Part shown: positions 19,267 to 28,642 of the stretch, in pieces | How positions within the stretch are numbered: the first letter of the stretch is position 1 | Layout: each line of letters starts with the position of its first letter | The notes under the pieces: model-generated | Told to the model about the DNA's origin: nothing | Database searches by the model: none | What the model saw: only the letters and a program-made list of their open reading frames with translations | Assembly (NCBI RefSeq): GCF_900168065.1 | Contig: NZ_FUZZ01000006.1 | Location: forward strand, 124,001-188,000 | Source of the DNA: Chitinophaga ginsengisegetis | GTDB lineage: Bacteria > Bacteroidota > Bacteroidia > Chitinophagales > Chitinophagaceae | Direction: 5' to 3' | Length of the DNA stretch: 64,000 bases | Position numbers and translations under genes: made by a program

Positions 19267-19994
19267 TCTAATAAGGAGTATAAAATAATTTCCCGGCTAA
19301 TACGCTGGCGTAATTAATATCGGAATTTCTATCAACGTGAACAGTAACAATAGATAATTAACACATGAACTGTGTCTGCCCTGTTTTATGCCAGTAGGTT
19401 TTTAAAATTTGGTTGATCAGGGTAATCATCTATTTACTTCTCTTGTAGAGTACTTTTTAGCGCTACATGCTACATCTGATTATCCCCGGAGCAATATTAT
19501 AAAATTATTCCAAAGAATAATTAATTATTCCACTTTTTTAAATATTGCTCATAACGGACATTTTACATGCATGTTTAATTGAATTTAATATATTGATAAT
19601 CAGTTGTTTGTATTGATTTTTAAAAATTAATTTCCCAATTAGTCGATTCATTAGCCGGTTTATTAGAAGCTCGTTAATTTATTGCGGCAGCATATTTTAG
19701 TAAAAGATTCCACGATCATGAAGCAACTTTTATTCCTTCGGACAGGCATATCCCGGATGTCATGCATCCATCAGACAACCTCCTTATTAAAACGTTTTGC
19801 TGATATGCACCCCTGATGGCTGCGTAAAATATGTGTTGATATTACCCTTTATACTTAGTCACCAAAATCGAGCATGAATATGATGTACTGTGCCCATTTT
19901 TTTCCACCGTAATACCGGGTGATGATCACCCAGGTAAAGAACCATGGGTTGACTGTTGTGCAAAAACAAATTTCTCCAATGCAATCGTAACGTT
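19267..19994. promoter_or_regulatory. Large divergent intergenic region upstream of the second SusC
   Basis: 728 bases between the leftward sensor-regulator and the rightward SusC gene. The centre (about 19490-19700) is strongly AT-rich. The longest plausible frame is a 31-codon one from about 19719, which I do not call. Bacteroidota SusC genes often have long leaders, and this region is long enough for one plus two promoters, but I found no consensus -33/-7 pair or strong hairpin. Confidence 0.4.
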
Positions 19995-22900
19995 ATGAAA
20001 AAAATCTATTACCTATTCCTTTTAATATGTATCTGTCCACTGGGTGTACTTGCCCAGCAAAGGACTATTACCGGTAAAGTCACCGATACCAACGGCGGCG
20101 CTCCCATACCGGGAGTGAGCGTAACGGTGATTGATAATGCACCTGTCCGTTCCGGCGTTACTACCAACGCCGATGGCGTATACCGTATCACAGTAGATGC
20201 CCGCGCCACTGAACTCGCCTTCTCTTTCATGGGGATGAAAGGCGCCATCGAGAAAATTAATGGCCGTACCACCATCAACGTTAGTCTGACTGCCGGAGAA
20301 GACCAGCTCGGGGAAGTTGTGGTAGTAGGGTATGGTACCAAACGAAAAGAAACTCTCACCGGCGCTGTATCCAACATCACCGCCCGTGAAATACAAACCT
20401 CCACCAACGTGAGCCTCGCCCAGAAAATACAGGGTAAGGTGGCCGGCCTCATGGTACGGCAGTTGGGCGGTGAACCGGGCAACTTCGATAATATGATTAA
20501 TATACGCGGCTTCGGAACACCCCTGTACGTGATAGATGGTATTGTGAGAGATGGGTCTGCCGAATTCCAGCGACTCAATCCCGACGACGTAGAAAGCATT
20601 TCCTTCCTGAAGGATGCTTCTGCCGCCATCTACGGATTTAATGCAGGTAATGGGGTGGTGATCGTCACCACAAAGAAAGGCGCGAAAGGAAAAACGGCTT
20701 TCAACTATTCAGGTACCGTTGGTATGATGAAACCAACAGATGTTCCCCGCATGGCCAACGCATCCGAATGGATGCAGATGCGCAACGATGCGGCCGTACT
20801 CGGCACCGGCGCCCCTTTCCTCTCTCAAGAAGAATTGCAGAAATACATCGATGGCGCTCCCGGCTACGGCAGCACCGACTGGTACGACGTAACCATGAAG
20901 AAAGCCGCTACCCAGCACCAGCATAATCTGTCGGCCACTGGCGGCACCGACAAAACCCAATACTTCGTGAGCCTCGGTTATTTTGGTGAAGGTGGGTTAT
21001 TGCGTAGCAACGACCTGAACTATCAACGCTTCAACCTGCGCTCCAATATCACCACGGAGCTTACGAAAAACCTGAAAGCAGAAGTACTCATCGGTGGCCG
21101 CTATGACAAGAAAACAGCCCCCGGAGAGAATTTCTTCAACATCTTTAAAGGTACCCGTGTAACCCTGCCTACTGAGCAGCCTTATGCCAACGGCAACCCG
21201 GAATACCCTGCTGTGGTAACACCTTCTAATCAGAACCCGCTGCTGCTGTCGCAAAGAAATGCTACCGGCTATAGCGAAGCGGTAAACAGGAGCATACAAT
21301 CTTCCCTGGCACTGACGTACACCGTTCCTTTTGTAAAGGGACTGTCCATAAAAGGACTGGCAGCCTACGATATGAACAGCTATCAGGGAAAAGATGTGTC
21401 CAGGCCTTATAATCTCTATACTTATGTGAATGAGGAATACATCGTGTCACCGCAGCGTGTCGGTACTGGCGCTATCAGCAATGGCTTTGGCAATGGTAAC
21501 CGCCTGACCCTGCAAACACAGTTGAATTACAACACCAGTATTGCCCGTAAGCATAATATCGGAAGCTCCCTGGTATTTGAACAACAGCAATCCTGGAACC
21601 GCAATGGAGACCTGAGAAGATTATATACTTTCTACACCACCGATCAGATCGGCGGCGCCAGCGAAGCCGGTATGACCAATGGCGGTAACGAAGGACAGTC
21701 GGCCTACCAATCCCTGCTGGGCCGTTTTAATTACGACTATAATTCCAAATACCTGGTGGAATTTGCCTTCCGTTATATGGGTAACTATGCCTATCCTGCT
21801 AACAGCAGATGGGGCTTTTTCCCGGTGATCTCCGGCGGCTGGAGAATATCAGAAGAGCCCTTCCTGAAAAGCAAAATCCCCGCGTTGTCTAACCTGAAAC
21901 TGCGTGCTTCCCACGGTAAAATGGGAGAAGATATCGGCGGTCCTTTCCAATGGATTCCAGGTTTTTCCACCACCGGCGGCGGACGGTATGAATTTGTAAA
22001 TGGTAGTCTGACCAACGGCGCAGCGGCTCCCGGTATCACCAACCCCAACCTCACCTGGGCAGTGAATACCACTACAGATCTGGGGATAGACATCGGTCTT
22101 TGGAATAACAAACTGGGCCTCGAAGCGGATGTATACCGTAAAACCAGGACCGGATTACCTGCCAGAAGAAATGTTTCTTTACCAAATACCTTCGGCGCCG
22201 GCCTACCGGAAGAAAACCTGAACAGCGACCGGGTACAGGGCGTGGAATTTACCATTACGCACAACAACCGTATAGGGGAATTCTCCTATAATATCTCTGC
22301 CAACTTCAACTTCTACCGCGCACAAAACCTGTATGTGGAAAGAGGCGAATACCAGAACAGCTATGATAAATGGAGAAATGCCAGAGACTATCGCTACAAC
22401 GATGTGATCTGGGGATATACCTACCAGGGACAATTCCAGAATACCGACGAAATTGCCAACTGGCCCCTGCAGAATGGTGGTCAGGCCAACATCCGCGAGC
22501 TGCCCGGCGATTTTAAATACGCCGATCTCAACAACGATGGGGTAGTGGATGATAAGGATATGACACCGATGTTTACCGGCGCCGTAGGTGACAACGATAA
22601 CCAGAACCCAAGCGGCAAGAATCCGAAAATTAACTACGGTCTTTCTATTGGCGCTGCCTACAAAGGCTTCGACCTGAACCTGCTGTTTCAGGGTTCAGCG
22701 ATGTACACCGTACGCTTTAGTGAAGTATATGCAGAAATCCTGGCCTTCCGGGGTAACACGCCCGCCTACTTCTTCGACAGATGGCATAAAGCAGACCCCT
22801 ACGATCCCAAGAGCGAATGGATCCCTGGCAAATGGCCGGCTTCCCGCTTCAATGGCGACGTAGGTAAGATGTATGCAGAAAGCTCCGTATGGAGAAAAGA

Positions 22901-23135
22901 CGCTTCCTATGTGAGATTAAAAAGCCTGGAACTGGGTTATACTTTTGGTCCGCAGTTGCTGCGTGGCAGCGGTATTCAAAAGATCCGCGTTTTTGCCAAC
23001 GGCTTTAATCTCTTCACAATCGCAGATCCATTTGTAAAAGCGTTTGATCCGGAAAGACTGGAAGGCCTCTTCAACGCCGGTTTCAACTATCCCCTCACGA
23101 AGAATTACAATTTCGGGATCAACGTCAACTTCTAA
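19995..23135 (+). CDS. SusC/RagA-family TonB-linked outer-membrane transporter (second locus)
   Basis: 1046 residues from the ATG at 19995; an in-frame TTG 13 codons upstream is rejected because KKIYYLFLLICICPLGVLAQ is a complete signal peptide. Order: signal, carboxypeptidase-regulatory-like domain (RTITGKVTDTNGGAPIPGVS), SusC signature VVVGYGTKRKETLTGAVSNI, plug domain (MINIRGFGTPLYVIDG, SISFLKDASAAIYG), beta barrel. It pairs with the SusD 11 bp downstream. It differs substantially from the first SusC here in the plug and barrel, so it should carry a different glycan. Neighbouring GH71/99-like enzyme hints at an alpha-linked glucan or mannan (inference). Confidence 0.95.
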   Translation: MKKIYYLFLLICICPLGVLAQQRTITGKVTDTNGGAPIPGVSVTVIDNAPVRSGVTTNADGVYRITVDARATELAFSFMGMKGAIEKINGRTTINVSLTAGEDQLGEVVVVGYGTKRKETLTGAVSNITAREIQTSTNVSLAQKIQGKVAGLMVRQLGGEPGNFDNMINIRGFGTPLYVIDGIVRDGSAEFQRLNPDDVESISFLKDASAAIYGFNAGNGVVIVTTKKGAKGKTAFNYSGTVGMMKPTDVPRMANASEWMQMRNDAAVLGTGAPFLSQEELQKYIDGAPGYGSTDWYDVTMKKAATQHQHNLSATGGTDKTQYFVSLGYFGEGGLLRSNDLNYQRFNLRSNITTELTKNLKAEVLIGGRYDKKTAPGENFFNIFKGTRVTLPTEQPYANGNPEYPAVVTPSNQNPLLLSQRNATGYSEAVNRSIQSSLALTYTVPFVKGLSIKGLAAYDMNSYQGKDVSRPYNLYTYVNEEYIVSPQRVGTGAISNGFGNGNRLTLQTQLNYNTSIARKHNIGSSLVFEQQQSWNRNGDLRRLYTFYTTDQIGGASEAGMTNGGNEGQSAYQSLLGRFNYDYNSKYLVEFAFRYMGNYAYPANSRWGFFPVISGGWRISEEPFLKSKIPALSNLKLRASHGKMGEDIGGPFQWIPGFSTTGGGRYEFVNGSLTNGAAAPGITNPNLTWAVNTTTDLGIDIGLWNNKLGLEADVYRKTRTGLPARRNVSLPNTFGAGLPEENLNSDRVQGVEFTITHNNRIGEFSYNISANFNFYRAQNLYVERGEYQNSYDKWRNARDYRYNDVIWGYTYQGQFQNTDEIANWPLQNGGQANIRELPGDFKYADLNNDGVVDDKDMTPMFTGAVGDNDNQNPSGKNPKINYGLSIGAAYKGFDLNLLFQGSAMYTVRFSEVYAEILAFRGNTPAYFFDRWHKADPYDPKSEWIPGKWPASRFNGDVGKMYAESSVWRKDASYVRLKSLELGYTFGPQLLRGSGIQKIRVFANGFNLFTIADPFVKAFDPERLEGLFNAGFNYPLTKNYNFGINVNF

Positions 23136-23146
23136 AAGCTCGCAAT

Positions 23147-25030
23147 ATGACTACCAATAAATTTTCCTTTATTATACTGTTGACAGGCATCCTCTTTTCC
23201 GGCTGTAACAAAGTCCTGGATCTGAAGCCTACCGACAAAATCCAGGCGGAAGCCCTGTTTGGCGATCCGGAAGGCGTGAAATTATACATGGCAAATCTCT
23301 ATTACCAACTACCGGTAGAGGATTTTACCTATTTCCGGAACGGGTTTAACTGGAACAGCGGAGATCCCAACAACGGTGGGTTTGCGCCTGCCATGGCAAC
23401 AGATGAAGCGGTACATTCAGAGTTTGGTGATTTTGTGGGAGATGGCGATTTTAATTGCTGGGAAGGCTCCTATAAACTGATCCGCGACGTAAACCTGTTG
23501 ATAGACGCCATTCCTACGTTGAAAATCCGGGAGGATGAAAAGGCTGCATTAACGGGCGAAAGCGCCTTTATTAAAGCCTATGCCTATTTTGCACTCGCCA
23601 AAAGATACGGGGGCGTATCCCTTATCAAAGCATCCCAGCAATACACCGGCGATGCCGCCAGCCTGAGAGTAGCCAGAAGCACCGAACAGCAAACCTGGGA
23701 TTATGTATTGGAACTGTGTGATCAGGCTATCAATAACCTGGGAGATGGGGTTAGCAGAAGGGCTTCCAAATGGACAGCCTATGCGCTGAAGTCAAGAGCC
23801 GCTTTACACGCTGCATCACTGGCGAAATTCGGCAACCGTGCGCCGATGTCCGGACAAGCGGTAAACGACAAACTGATAGGACTCGATGCATCGCTGGCCA
23901 ACGGCTACTATGAAGCTTGCAAAACCGCTTCCCTGGCGCTGATGAATGCCGGTAAATTTGAACTGTTTATGCCCAATCCTGCTAACGCGGAAGCTGCGGC
24001 AGAAAACTACCGCCTGCTGTTCCAGGACCCCGGTAATAAAGAAGTGATCTTTGCAAAAGGATATACCTTACCCGGCGCATTCCTGGGCCACAACTATGAT
24101 ATCTGGTATCAGCCAGCACAGGTGGCCAATGGCTGGCCCCACCCTGGTAGAATGAATCCGACCCTCGACCTGGTGGATACCTATGAGAGTTATGATAATC
24201 CCGGTCATTCTGCGCCGATAGTTACTTCCACCGATGGAAATATAACAGACTATAACGGTTTTAATGCCGGCCGCACTTATATTCAGTTTGATTCTCCCAA
24301 CGACATCTTCAAAAAGAAAGATGCACGTTTGTGGGGAACCGCGATCTTACCGTCTACGCTCTGGAAAAGTATTCCTATCATCATCCAGGCAGGTTACGTA
24401 AAACCCGATGGCAACGCGGTGATCCGAACCAATGAACATATGGTGATCAACGGTACTACCTATTATACCTATGGTGCAGCCAGTACCAGCATGTACTCCG
24501 GCTTTGACACCTACGGTGGTAACAACACACGTACCGGTTTCTCTTTCAAGAAATTCATGAATCAAACGGCGCCGATCGTTCCGGGATGGAACCAAAGTAC
24601 CACCGATTTTATAGATTTCCGGTTAGCGGAAATATTGCTCAACTACGCAGAAGCAGTAGTGGAAAGCGGCACCGGTGATGCCGCCCTCGCTGCCAAAGCA
24701 TTGAATGATATCCGTAAAAGAGCGGCGCATACCACCGATATTCCATTAACATCAGATAACGTACAACGGGAACGCAGAGTGGAGCTGGCCTTTGAAAACA
24801 AGCGTTTCTGGGACCTGATCCGCAGAAGAGAATATCATACTGAATTCAATAACCGCCTGAAGCACTCCCTGCTGCCATTACAGGACCTCCGCGCTTTGCC
24901 CGCTACCAAGTACATCTTCGTAAGGGTGAATGTGCCTAATTCAAATACCCAAACGTTCCAGCCTAAGTCTTACTACCGGCCTATTCCGGGCATCGGCTCC
25001 AACGGCCTGGTACAAAACCCGCAGTATTAA
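23147..25030 (+). CDS. SusD/RagB-family nutrient-binding lipoprotein (second locus)
   Basis: 627 residues. The lipobox LLTGILFSGC puts the lipidated cysteine near residue 19, followed by the usual NKVLDLKPTDKIQAE. A TPR-like helical core contains GESAFIKAYAYFALAKRYGG, and the C-terminal QRERRVELAFENKRFWDLIR motif matches SusD proteins. Ends SNGLVQNPQY. It caps the SusC channel encoded immediately upstream. Its stop codon overlaps an ATG of the next frame, indicating tight translational linkage. Confidence 0.95.
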   Translation: MTTNKFSFIILLTGILFSGCNKVLDLKPTDKIQAEALFGDPEGVKLYMANLYYQLPVEDFTYFRNGFNWNSGDPNNGGFAPAMATDEAVHSEFGDFVGDGDFNCWEGSYKLIRDVNLLIDAIPTLKIREDEKAALTGESAFIKAYAYFALAKRYGGVSLIKASQQYTGDAASLRVARSTEQQTWDYVLELCDQAINNLGDGVSRRASKWTAYALKSRAALHAASLAKFGNRAPMSGQAVNDKLIGLDASLANGYYEACKTASLALMNAGKFELFMPNPANAEAAAENYRLLFQDPGNKEVIFAKGYTLPGAFLGHNYDIWYQPAQVANGWPHPGRMNPTLDLVDTYESYDNPGHSAPIVTSTDGNITDYNGFNAGRTYIQFDSPNDIFKKKDARLWGTAILPSTLWKSIPIIIQAGYVKPDGNAVIRTNEHMVINGTTYYTYGAASTSMYSGFDTYGGNNTRTGFSFKKFMNQTAPIVPGWNQSTTDFIDFRLAEILLNYAEAVVESGTGDAALAAKALNDIRKRAAHTTDIPLTSDNVQRERRVELAFENKRFWDLIRRREYHTEFNNRLKHSLLPLQDLRALPATKYIFVRVNVPNSNTQTFQPKSYYRPIPGIGSNGLVQNPQY

Positions 25031-25053
25031 TGTGTGATTCTAAAAAAGATATT

Positions 25054-25743
25054 ATGAAAAAGCTAAGATATATTTTCTTCATCGTTGCACTGGCAGCAGG
25101 ATTGGCTTCCTGTGAAAAAGATAACTATGACGGACCTACGGCAGGACTCTCCGGCCGCTTCGTGGATGTGAAAACCCAGGAGCTGATTGAGCAGGACATC
25201 ATACTTGGAACTACTATTGAAATTATAGAACATGGATATGCTTCCCGCACTCCGCAGGCGCTGATCGTTAAAACAGACGGTACTTACGCCAACAGTATGC
25301 TGTTTGCCAACACGTACACGGTAACGCCCGTACGTGGTAATTTTCTTCCGGTTGATTCTCAGGTGGTGAACATCAGCGGACAAACCACGCTCGACTTTTC
25401 TGTGACACCCTATATCCGCGTAAACGATGTGAGTATTCTGAAAACGGGTACGAAGGTGGTCGCCACGTTTAAGCTGGAACAGAATGTTACCAACAACGTG
25501 AAAAAGATCGGGCTGTATGCCCACTCAGACGCGAGAGTGGGAGAGCCGATGCGGCTGGTAGCATCCGAAATACAACTCAACGCTGTGAGTGACCCTTCGC
25601 AGGTGTATACCCTGGAGATTGATCTGGCAGCGAATAGTTCTATCCTGAAACCCGGTAACAAATACTACTTCCGTGTAGGCGCCCTCATCGATGCCGGTGA
25701 GGCCAAGCCTAACTACCGGCCGGCGGTAAGACTGGATATCTGA
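25054..25743 (+). CDS. DUF3823-like surface lipoprotein
   Basis: 229 residues from the ATG at 25054, chosen because KKLRYIFFIVALAAGLASC is a lipoprotein signal; the earlier ATG at 25030 would add eight polar residues. The mature part is two beta-rich domains: a carboxypeptidase-regulatory-like fold (LSGRFVDVKTQELIEQDIIL) and an Ig-like domain (VATFKLEQN, GLYAHSDARVG). This matches the DUF3823 lipoproteins commonly encoded straight after SusD, thought to be surface glycan-binding proteins. No catalytic motif is evident. It follows SusD by 23 bp and precedes the hydrolase by 71 bp. Confidence 0.8.
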   Translation: MKKLRYIFFIVALAAGLASCEKDNYDGPTAGLSGRFVDVKTQELIEQDIILGTTIEIIEHGYASRTPQALIVKTDGTYANSMLFANTYTVTPVRGNFLPVDSQVVNISGQTTLDFSVTPYIRVNDVSILKTGTKVVATFKLEQNVTNNVKKIGLYAHSDARVGEPMRLVASEIQLNAVSDPSQVYTLEIDLAANSSILKPGNKYYFRVGALIDAGEAKPNYRPAVRLDI

Positions 25744-25814
25744 TTCATCCCCAATAATAAAGCGTGTCCCGCTGCGAGGCGGGACTTCTTTCCATCTCCC
25801 TAAAAAATAATGTT

Positions 25815-27152
25815 ATGAAAAAAATGAGTTGGCTTTTTTGCATATGGATGATTTGCGCGGTAACCGCCTGTTCAAAGAACTCCAAAACAAGCAACGATAA
25901 TACGGCGCCACCGGAGAATCCTCCGGGAAGCGAAGAAGTGGTGTACGACGAAACAGGTTGTTTATACAAGAGCTATAAAAACCTCGTGATGGCAGGCTAC
26001 CAGGGCTGGTTTGCTGCGCAAGGCGATGCTTCCGAAAGAGGCTGGTATCACTATCAGAACGGTAGTTGTGGTGGATTCTTACCCGGCTGCTCCGCGGTAG
26101 ATTTCTGGCCGGACATGAGCGAATACGTCAAAAAGTATAAATCTCCTTTTCAGTTTCCCGGTGGTACAGATGCTTATTTGTATAGTCCTTATGATGAAGA
26201 AAGCGTAGACCTCCATTTCAAATGGATGAAAGATTACGGCATCGATGGCGTTTTTATGCAACGCTTTGTAGGGGAAATAAAATCGTCGAATGTAAAAGGG
26301 AAAAGACATTTCAACAAAGTGCTGGAGAATGCGCTGAAAGCAGCCGAAAAATACCAGCGCGCCATTTGTATCATGTATGACCTCAGCGGCTGTACCAGCG
26401 AAGATGTGGCTTACCTTGAAGAAGACTGGAATGAACTACAGACTTTATTCTCCCTGTTTGATAATAAAAAGCATCCTACCTATGTGCGGCATAACGGAAA
26501 ACCGTTGTTGTCTATATGGGGTGTTGGATTTAATGATAACAGGAAATACACCATTGCCAATGTAGATCAGCTGGTAACAAAGCTAAAAGGTAAAGGCAAC
26601 AAAGTATCTGTGATGCTGGGTGTGCCTTATTATTGGCGCTCACTGAAAAATGATACCGAAAATTCTGCGCAGCTGCATGCTCTCATTAAACGTTCCGATA
26701 TCATTATGCCGTGGGCAGTGGGGCGTTATGATAACAACAACTACTCCAATGTAGCGGGTGTGGAACTGGCGGCAGACATCCAATGGTGCAATACTAACAA
26801 AGTAGATTATGTGCCCTTGGTGTTCCCTGGTTTCAGTTGGGGAAACTTAAAAAACGATCCAGCCTCTTATAATTCCATTCCGCGTCTCAAGGGCGATTTC
26901 CTATGGAAGCAGATCGCCGGTGCCCGTTTGTCGGGGGCATCATCTTTATATGTAGCAATGTTTGATGAGATCGATGAGGGCACGGCCATCTATAAATGCG
27001 CCAGGGAAAGTGAATTGCCTTTGCATGCAGACAAACGGTTTGTGGGCATAGAAGATGACCTTTCTTCTGACTATTATTTATGGCTCACCGGGCAGGCTGG
27101 CCGCTGGTTCCACGGAGAAGGCGGATACAGCGCCACCAAGCCGGTGAGATAA
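25815..27152 (+). CDS. GH71/GH99-like glycoside hydrolase lipoprotein
   Basis: 445 residues from the ATG at 25815, preferred over 25764 because KKMSWLFCIWMICAVTAC is a lipoprotein signal. The mature protein opens LVMAGYQGWFAAQGD and continues through MKDYGIDGVFMQRF and LLSIWGVGF to SLYVAMFDEIDEGTA. This is a (beta/alpha)8 layout as in GH99-type endo-alpha-1,2-mannosidases and related GH71/99 proteins. E385 and E388 give the E-x-x-E spacing that carries the catalytic acids in GH99. It is the last gene of the second glycan operon and probably cleaves the polysaccharide at the cell surface. The exact substrate (alpha-mannan or alpha-glucan) is not determined. Confidence 0.75.
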   Translation: MKKMSWLFCIWMICAVTACSKNSKTSNDNTAPPENPPGSEEVVYDETGCLYKSYKNLVMAGYQGWFAAQGDASERGWYHYQNGSCGGFLPGCSAVDFWPDMSEYVKKYKSPFQFPGGTDAYLYSPYDEESVDLHFKWMKDYGIDGVFMQRFVGEIKSSNVKGKRHFNKVLENALKAAEKYQRAICIMYDLSGCTSEDVAYLEEDWNELQTLFSLFDNKKHPTYVRHNGKPLLSIWGVGFNDNRKYTIANVDQLVTKLKGKGNKVSVMLGVPYYWRSLKNDTENSAQLHALIKRSDIIMPWAVGRYDNNNYSNVAGVELAADIQWCNTNKVDYVPLVFPGFSWGNLKNDPASYNSIPRLKGDFLWKQIAGARLSGASSLYVAMFDEIDEGTAIYKCARESELPLHADKRFVGIEDDLSSDYYLWLTGQAGRWFHGEGGYSATKPVR

Positions 27153-27384
27153 TCTTTATCCTTAAATGGTTGATATTTCGGGAGAAGTAAATAAAGTAAA
27201 TCTGCAAAAGGCCATAGACCGGCATCTATACACGGAGCCGGTTTATTTGTAGAACCATCAAACGTGCCGTATACCATCTTTAATCAAGAGGGCGTTCAAA
27301 CATAATCTGGTGTTTAAAGAGGGGCTATATCGAACCGCTTCTATCGAAGGAGTCGTCAGGTATAATTCATTGATTTTAAAATAA
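27153..27384. other. Intergenic remnant zone after the second glycan operon
   Basis: No credible gene. A 28-codon frame starts at 27166 and several short frames follow, possibly decayed coding sequence, but none has recognisable similarity. It precedes a strong terminator and the prophage boundary. Confidence 0.3.
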
Positions 27385-27414
27385 AAAGGTCTCATCGATA
27401 TCGATGAGACCTTT
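27385..27414. terminator. Perfect palindromic terminator
   Basis: A 30-bp perfect palindrome with arms AAAGGTCTCATCGAT (27385-27399) and its complement (27400-27414), followed by a CTTTTC run. As RNA it would form a tight hairpin with flanking A and U tracts, working on both strands. It closes the glycan locus and insulates it from the leftward phage repressor. Confidence 0.8.
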
Positions 27415-27420
27415 CTTTTC

Positions 27421-27480
27421 GGAGCGTCACTCCTAAGTTGTACCCCAGATGGGAGTTGAACCCGATTTAGTACCGCTCAT
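27421..27480. other. tRNA-3'-end-like sequence at left prophage boundary, candidate attL
   Basis: On the minus strand this stretch contains GGGTTCAACTCCCATC (27448-27463 reversed), which has the TTCRANY T-loop heptamer of tRNA/tmRNA genes between GGG and CCC. No full cloverleaf or anticodon arm can be built around it, and only three T-stem pairs form. Phages commonly leave such partial tRNA 3' ends at their attachment site. It lies between the host terminator and the first phage gene, which is where attL is expected. No second copy is visible in the window. Confidence 0.35.
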
Positions 27481-27542
27481 AATTAATTTATTTTAAAAGA
27501 ACAAATCGCCCTAGTAATAAGGGTTTCTATAAAATATTCAAT

Positions 27543-28046
27543 TCATTTGGCAGAAAATTTGGCAGAATTTTCATACAAATCGATCAATTTTTGAAGGGTT
27601 GATATCTGTTCCTGTAAAGCCTTGATCTGCTGATCTTTGGATTTTATTTGATCGCGTAGTGTCTCGTTTATTATTCGTAGGCGCTGAAGTTCCAAATGAT
27701 CACCAGCGGTCAGAATGTTTTTAACAGGAGACTCACTAATGTCTTCATATTCAATTTTGGGACTGCCATTATTATACATTTCTGCTTCTTGTTTCCCAAA
27801 AAACAAAGGATTTACACCAAAAATATTCTGCATAGCTTTCACCACATTATCCCTTTTATTCTTTGATATACCTGTTTCAGATTTTTTGACTTTCCAAATT
27901 GCCCCCTTCGTTACACCAATTAAAGTTTCAAGCCTGCGCTCGTTTCTAGCCAGTGAAATTCCACGTGTTTGAAGGTCAAAGAGAACTTTTACAAATTGTT
28001 GATCAAATAAATCTGGGGTATAACCATCTCCTTTGGGACGTGCCAT
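27543..28046 (-). CDS. Probable phage repressor with C-terminal coiled coil
   Basis: 167 residues. The first half holds a helix-turn-helix-like region (ARNERRLETLIGVTKGAIWK, about 33-52) and a basic patch; the last about 50 residues form a regular coiled coil (LRDQIKSKDQQIKALQEQIS) suited to dimerisation. It is the only early phage gene read leftward, and it faces a rightward early operon across a 98-bp region with two palindromes. That is the layout of a lysogeny switch, with this gene as repressor (inference). No self-cleaving peptidase domain is present, so induction would not be by a CI/LexA-type autocleavage. Confidence 0.6.
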   Translation of the reverse strand: MARPKGDGYTPDLFDQQFVKVLFDLQTRGISLARNERRLETLIGVTKGAIWKVKKSETGISKNKRDNVVKAMQNIFGVNPLFFGKQEAEMYNNGSPKIEYEDISESPVKNILTAGDHLELQRLRIINETLRDQIKSKDQQIKALQEQISTLQKLIDLYENSAKFSAK

Positions 28047-28052
28047 AATAAT

Positions 28053-28144
28053 TATTTGGATAAAATTTGGATAACTAAAGATTTACTTTTACTTTCGTGT
28101 TGTTATCGTAATTATTACGCCTTTTTTTCGCAATAATTACGTAA
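28053..28144. promoter_or_regulatory. Lysogeny-switch region: early promoter with two spaced palindromic operators
   Basis: Two near-identical 13-bp palindromes lie here: CGTAATTATTACG at 28107-28119 (perfect around its centre) and CGCAATAATTACG at 28129-28141 (one mismatch). Their centres are 22 bp apart, two helical turns. Just upstream, TTTG at 28066-28069 and TACTTTCG at 28090-28097 are separated by 20 bp and match the Bacteroidota -33/-7 promoter with one deviation, which would place the start of a rightward transcript immediately before the first palindrome. A 10-bp direct repeat ATTTGGATAA (28054-28063, 28065-28074) adjoins the repressor start. Confidence 0.6.
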
Positions 28145-28183
28145 ATGTACTCACTTTATCAATTCGTAACTCACATATTAAAA

Positions 28184-28411
28184 ATGGTGAACGTTAGTAA
28201 AAGAAAATGGAAGTTGATTAAAAGCAAACTACCTAAAAACTACAGGGAATTAATTTTGCAAAAGGCCGACGGTATTACTTTGCGTCAAATTAGCCTCGTT
28301 AAATCCGGCGAATGCAAAAATCCCGCATATGTAGCCAAAGTTAAAGACGGCATAAACTCAATTTTGAGAGATTTGGGGTATAGTGACGAACGTATAAACC
28401 GTATGTGGTAA
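28184..28411 (+). CDS. Small basic phage protein, possible Cro-like regulator
   Basis: 75 residues if translation starts at ATG 28184; an upstream ATG at 28145 would give 88 but would begin inside the second palindrome boundary. The protein is very basic at the N-terminus (VNVSKRKWKLIKSKLPKNYR) and has a helix-turn-helix-like stretch (ADGITLRQISLVKSGECKNP). It is the first gene facing the repressor, the usual place of a Cro-type antagonist. I do not recognise the family and the regulatory role rests on position. Confidence 0.55.
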   Translation: MVNVSKRKWKLIKSKLPKNYRELILQKADGITLRQISLVKSGECKNPAYVAKVKDGINSILRDLGYSDERINRMW

Positions 28412-28429
28412 CCTTTTTTTTCTAATTAA

Positions 28430-28642
28430 ATGGATAACATTATCTATTTTATGTTCACCAAAGACCAAATAGAGAGATTGATCGCCGCGCTAGAAACAAT
28501 TGGTGAGAACATGGGGAAAACCAATTTAATAGCTCCGCAATCGACATCTGCCTCGACTCTAAAAACTAAAAAGGGGCGTCCCCGGAAAGTTGATATACAA
28601 AGCCAATTTAAAACGCATTTCCAAAAAAAGTATACCAGATGA
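28430..28642 (+). CDS. Small phage protein with AT-hook-like tail
   Basis: 70 residues. After a helical N-terminus (TKDQIERLIAALETIGENM) comes a disordered linker and the basic motif KTKKGRPRKVD, in which GRP flanked by lysine and arginine is an AT-hook-type minor-groove binding motif. A DNA-associated role is therefore possible. Its TGA overlaps the ATG of the next gene (ATGA), as expected in a phage operon. Not otherwise recognised. Confidence 0.55.
   Translation: MDNIIYFMFTKDQIERLIAALETIGENMGKTNLIAPQSTSASTLKTKKGRPRKVDIQSQFKTHFQKKYTR

Noticed and set aside
20009-20629. 206-codon frame on the minus strand inside the second SusC gene
   Set aside because: Antisense shadow of the conserved SusC N-terminus; same pattern as in the first SusC gene, caused by codon usage.
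27421-27480. A complete tRNA gene at the prophage border
   Set aside because: Only a T-loop-like segment is present; no anticodon or D arm can be built and the T stem has just three pairs.
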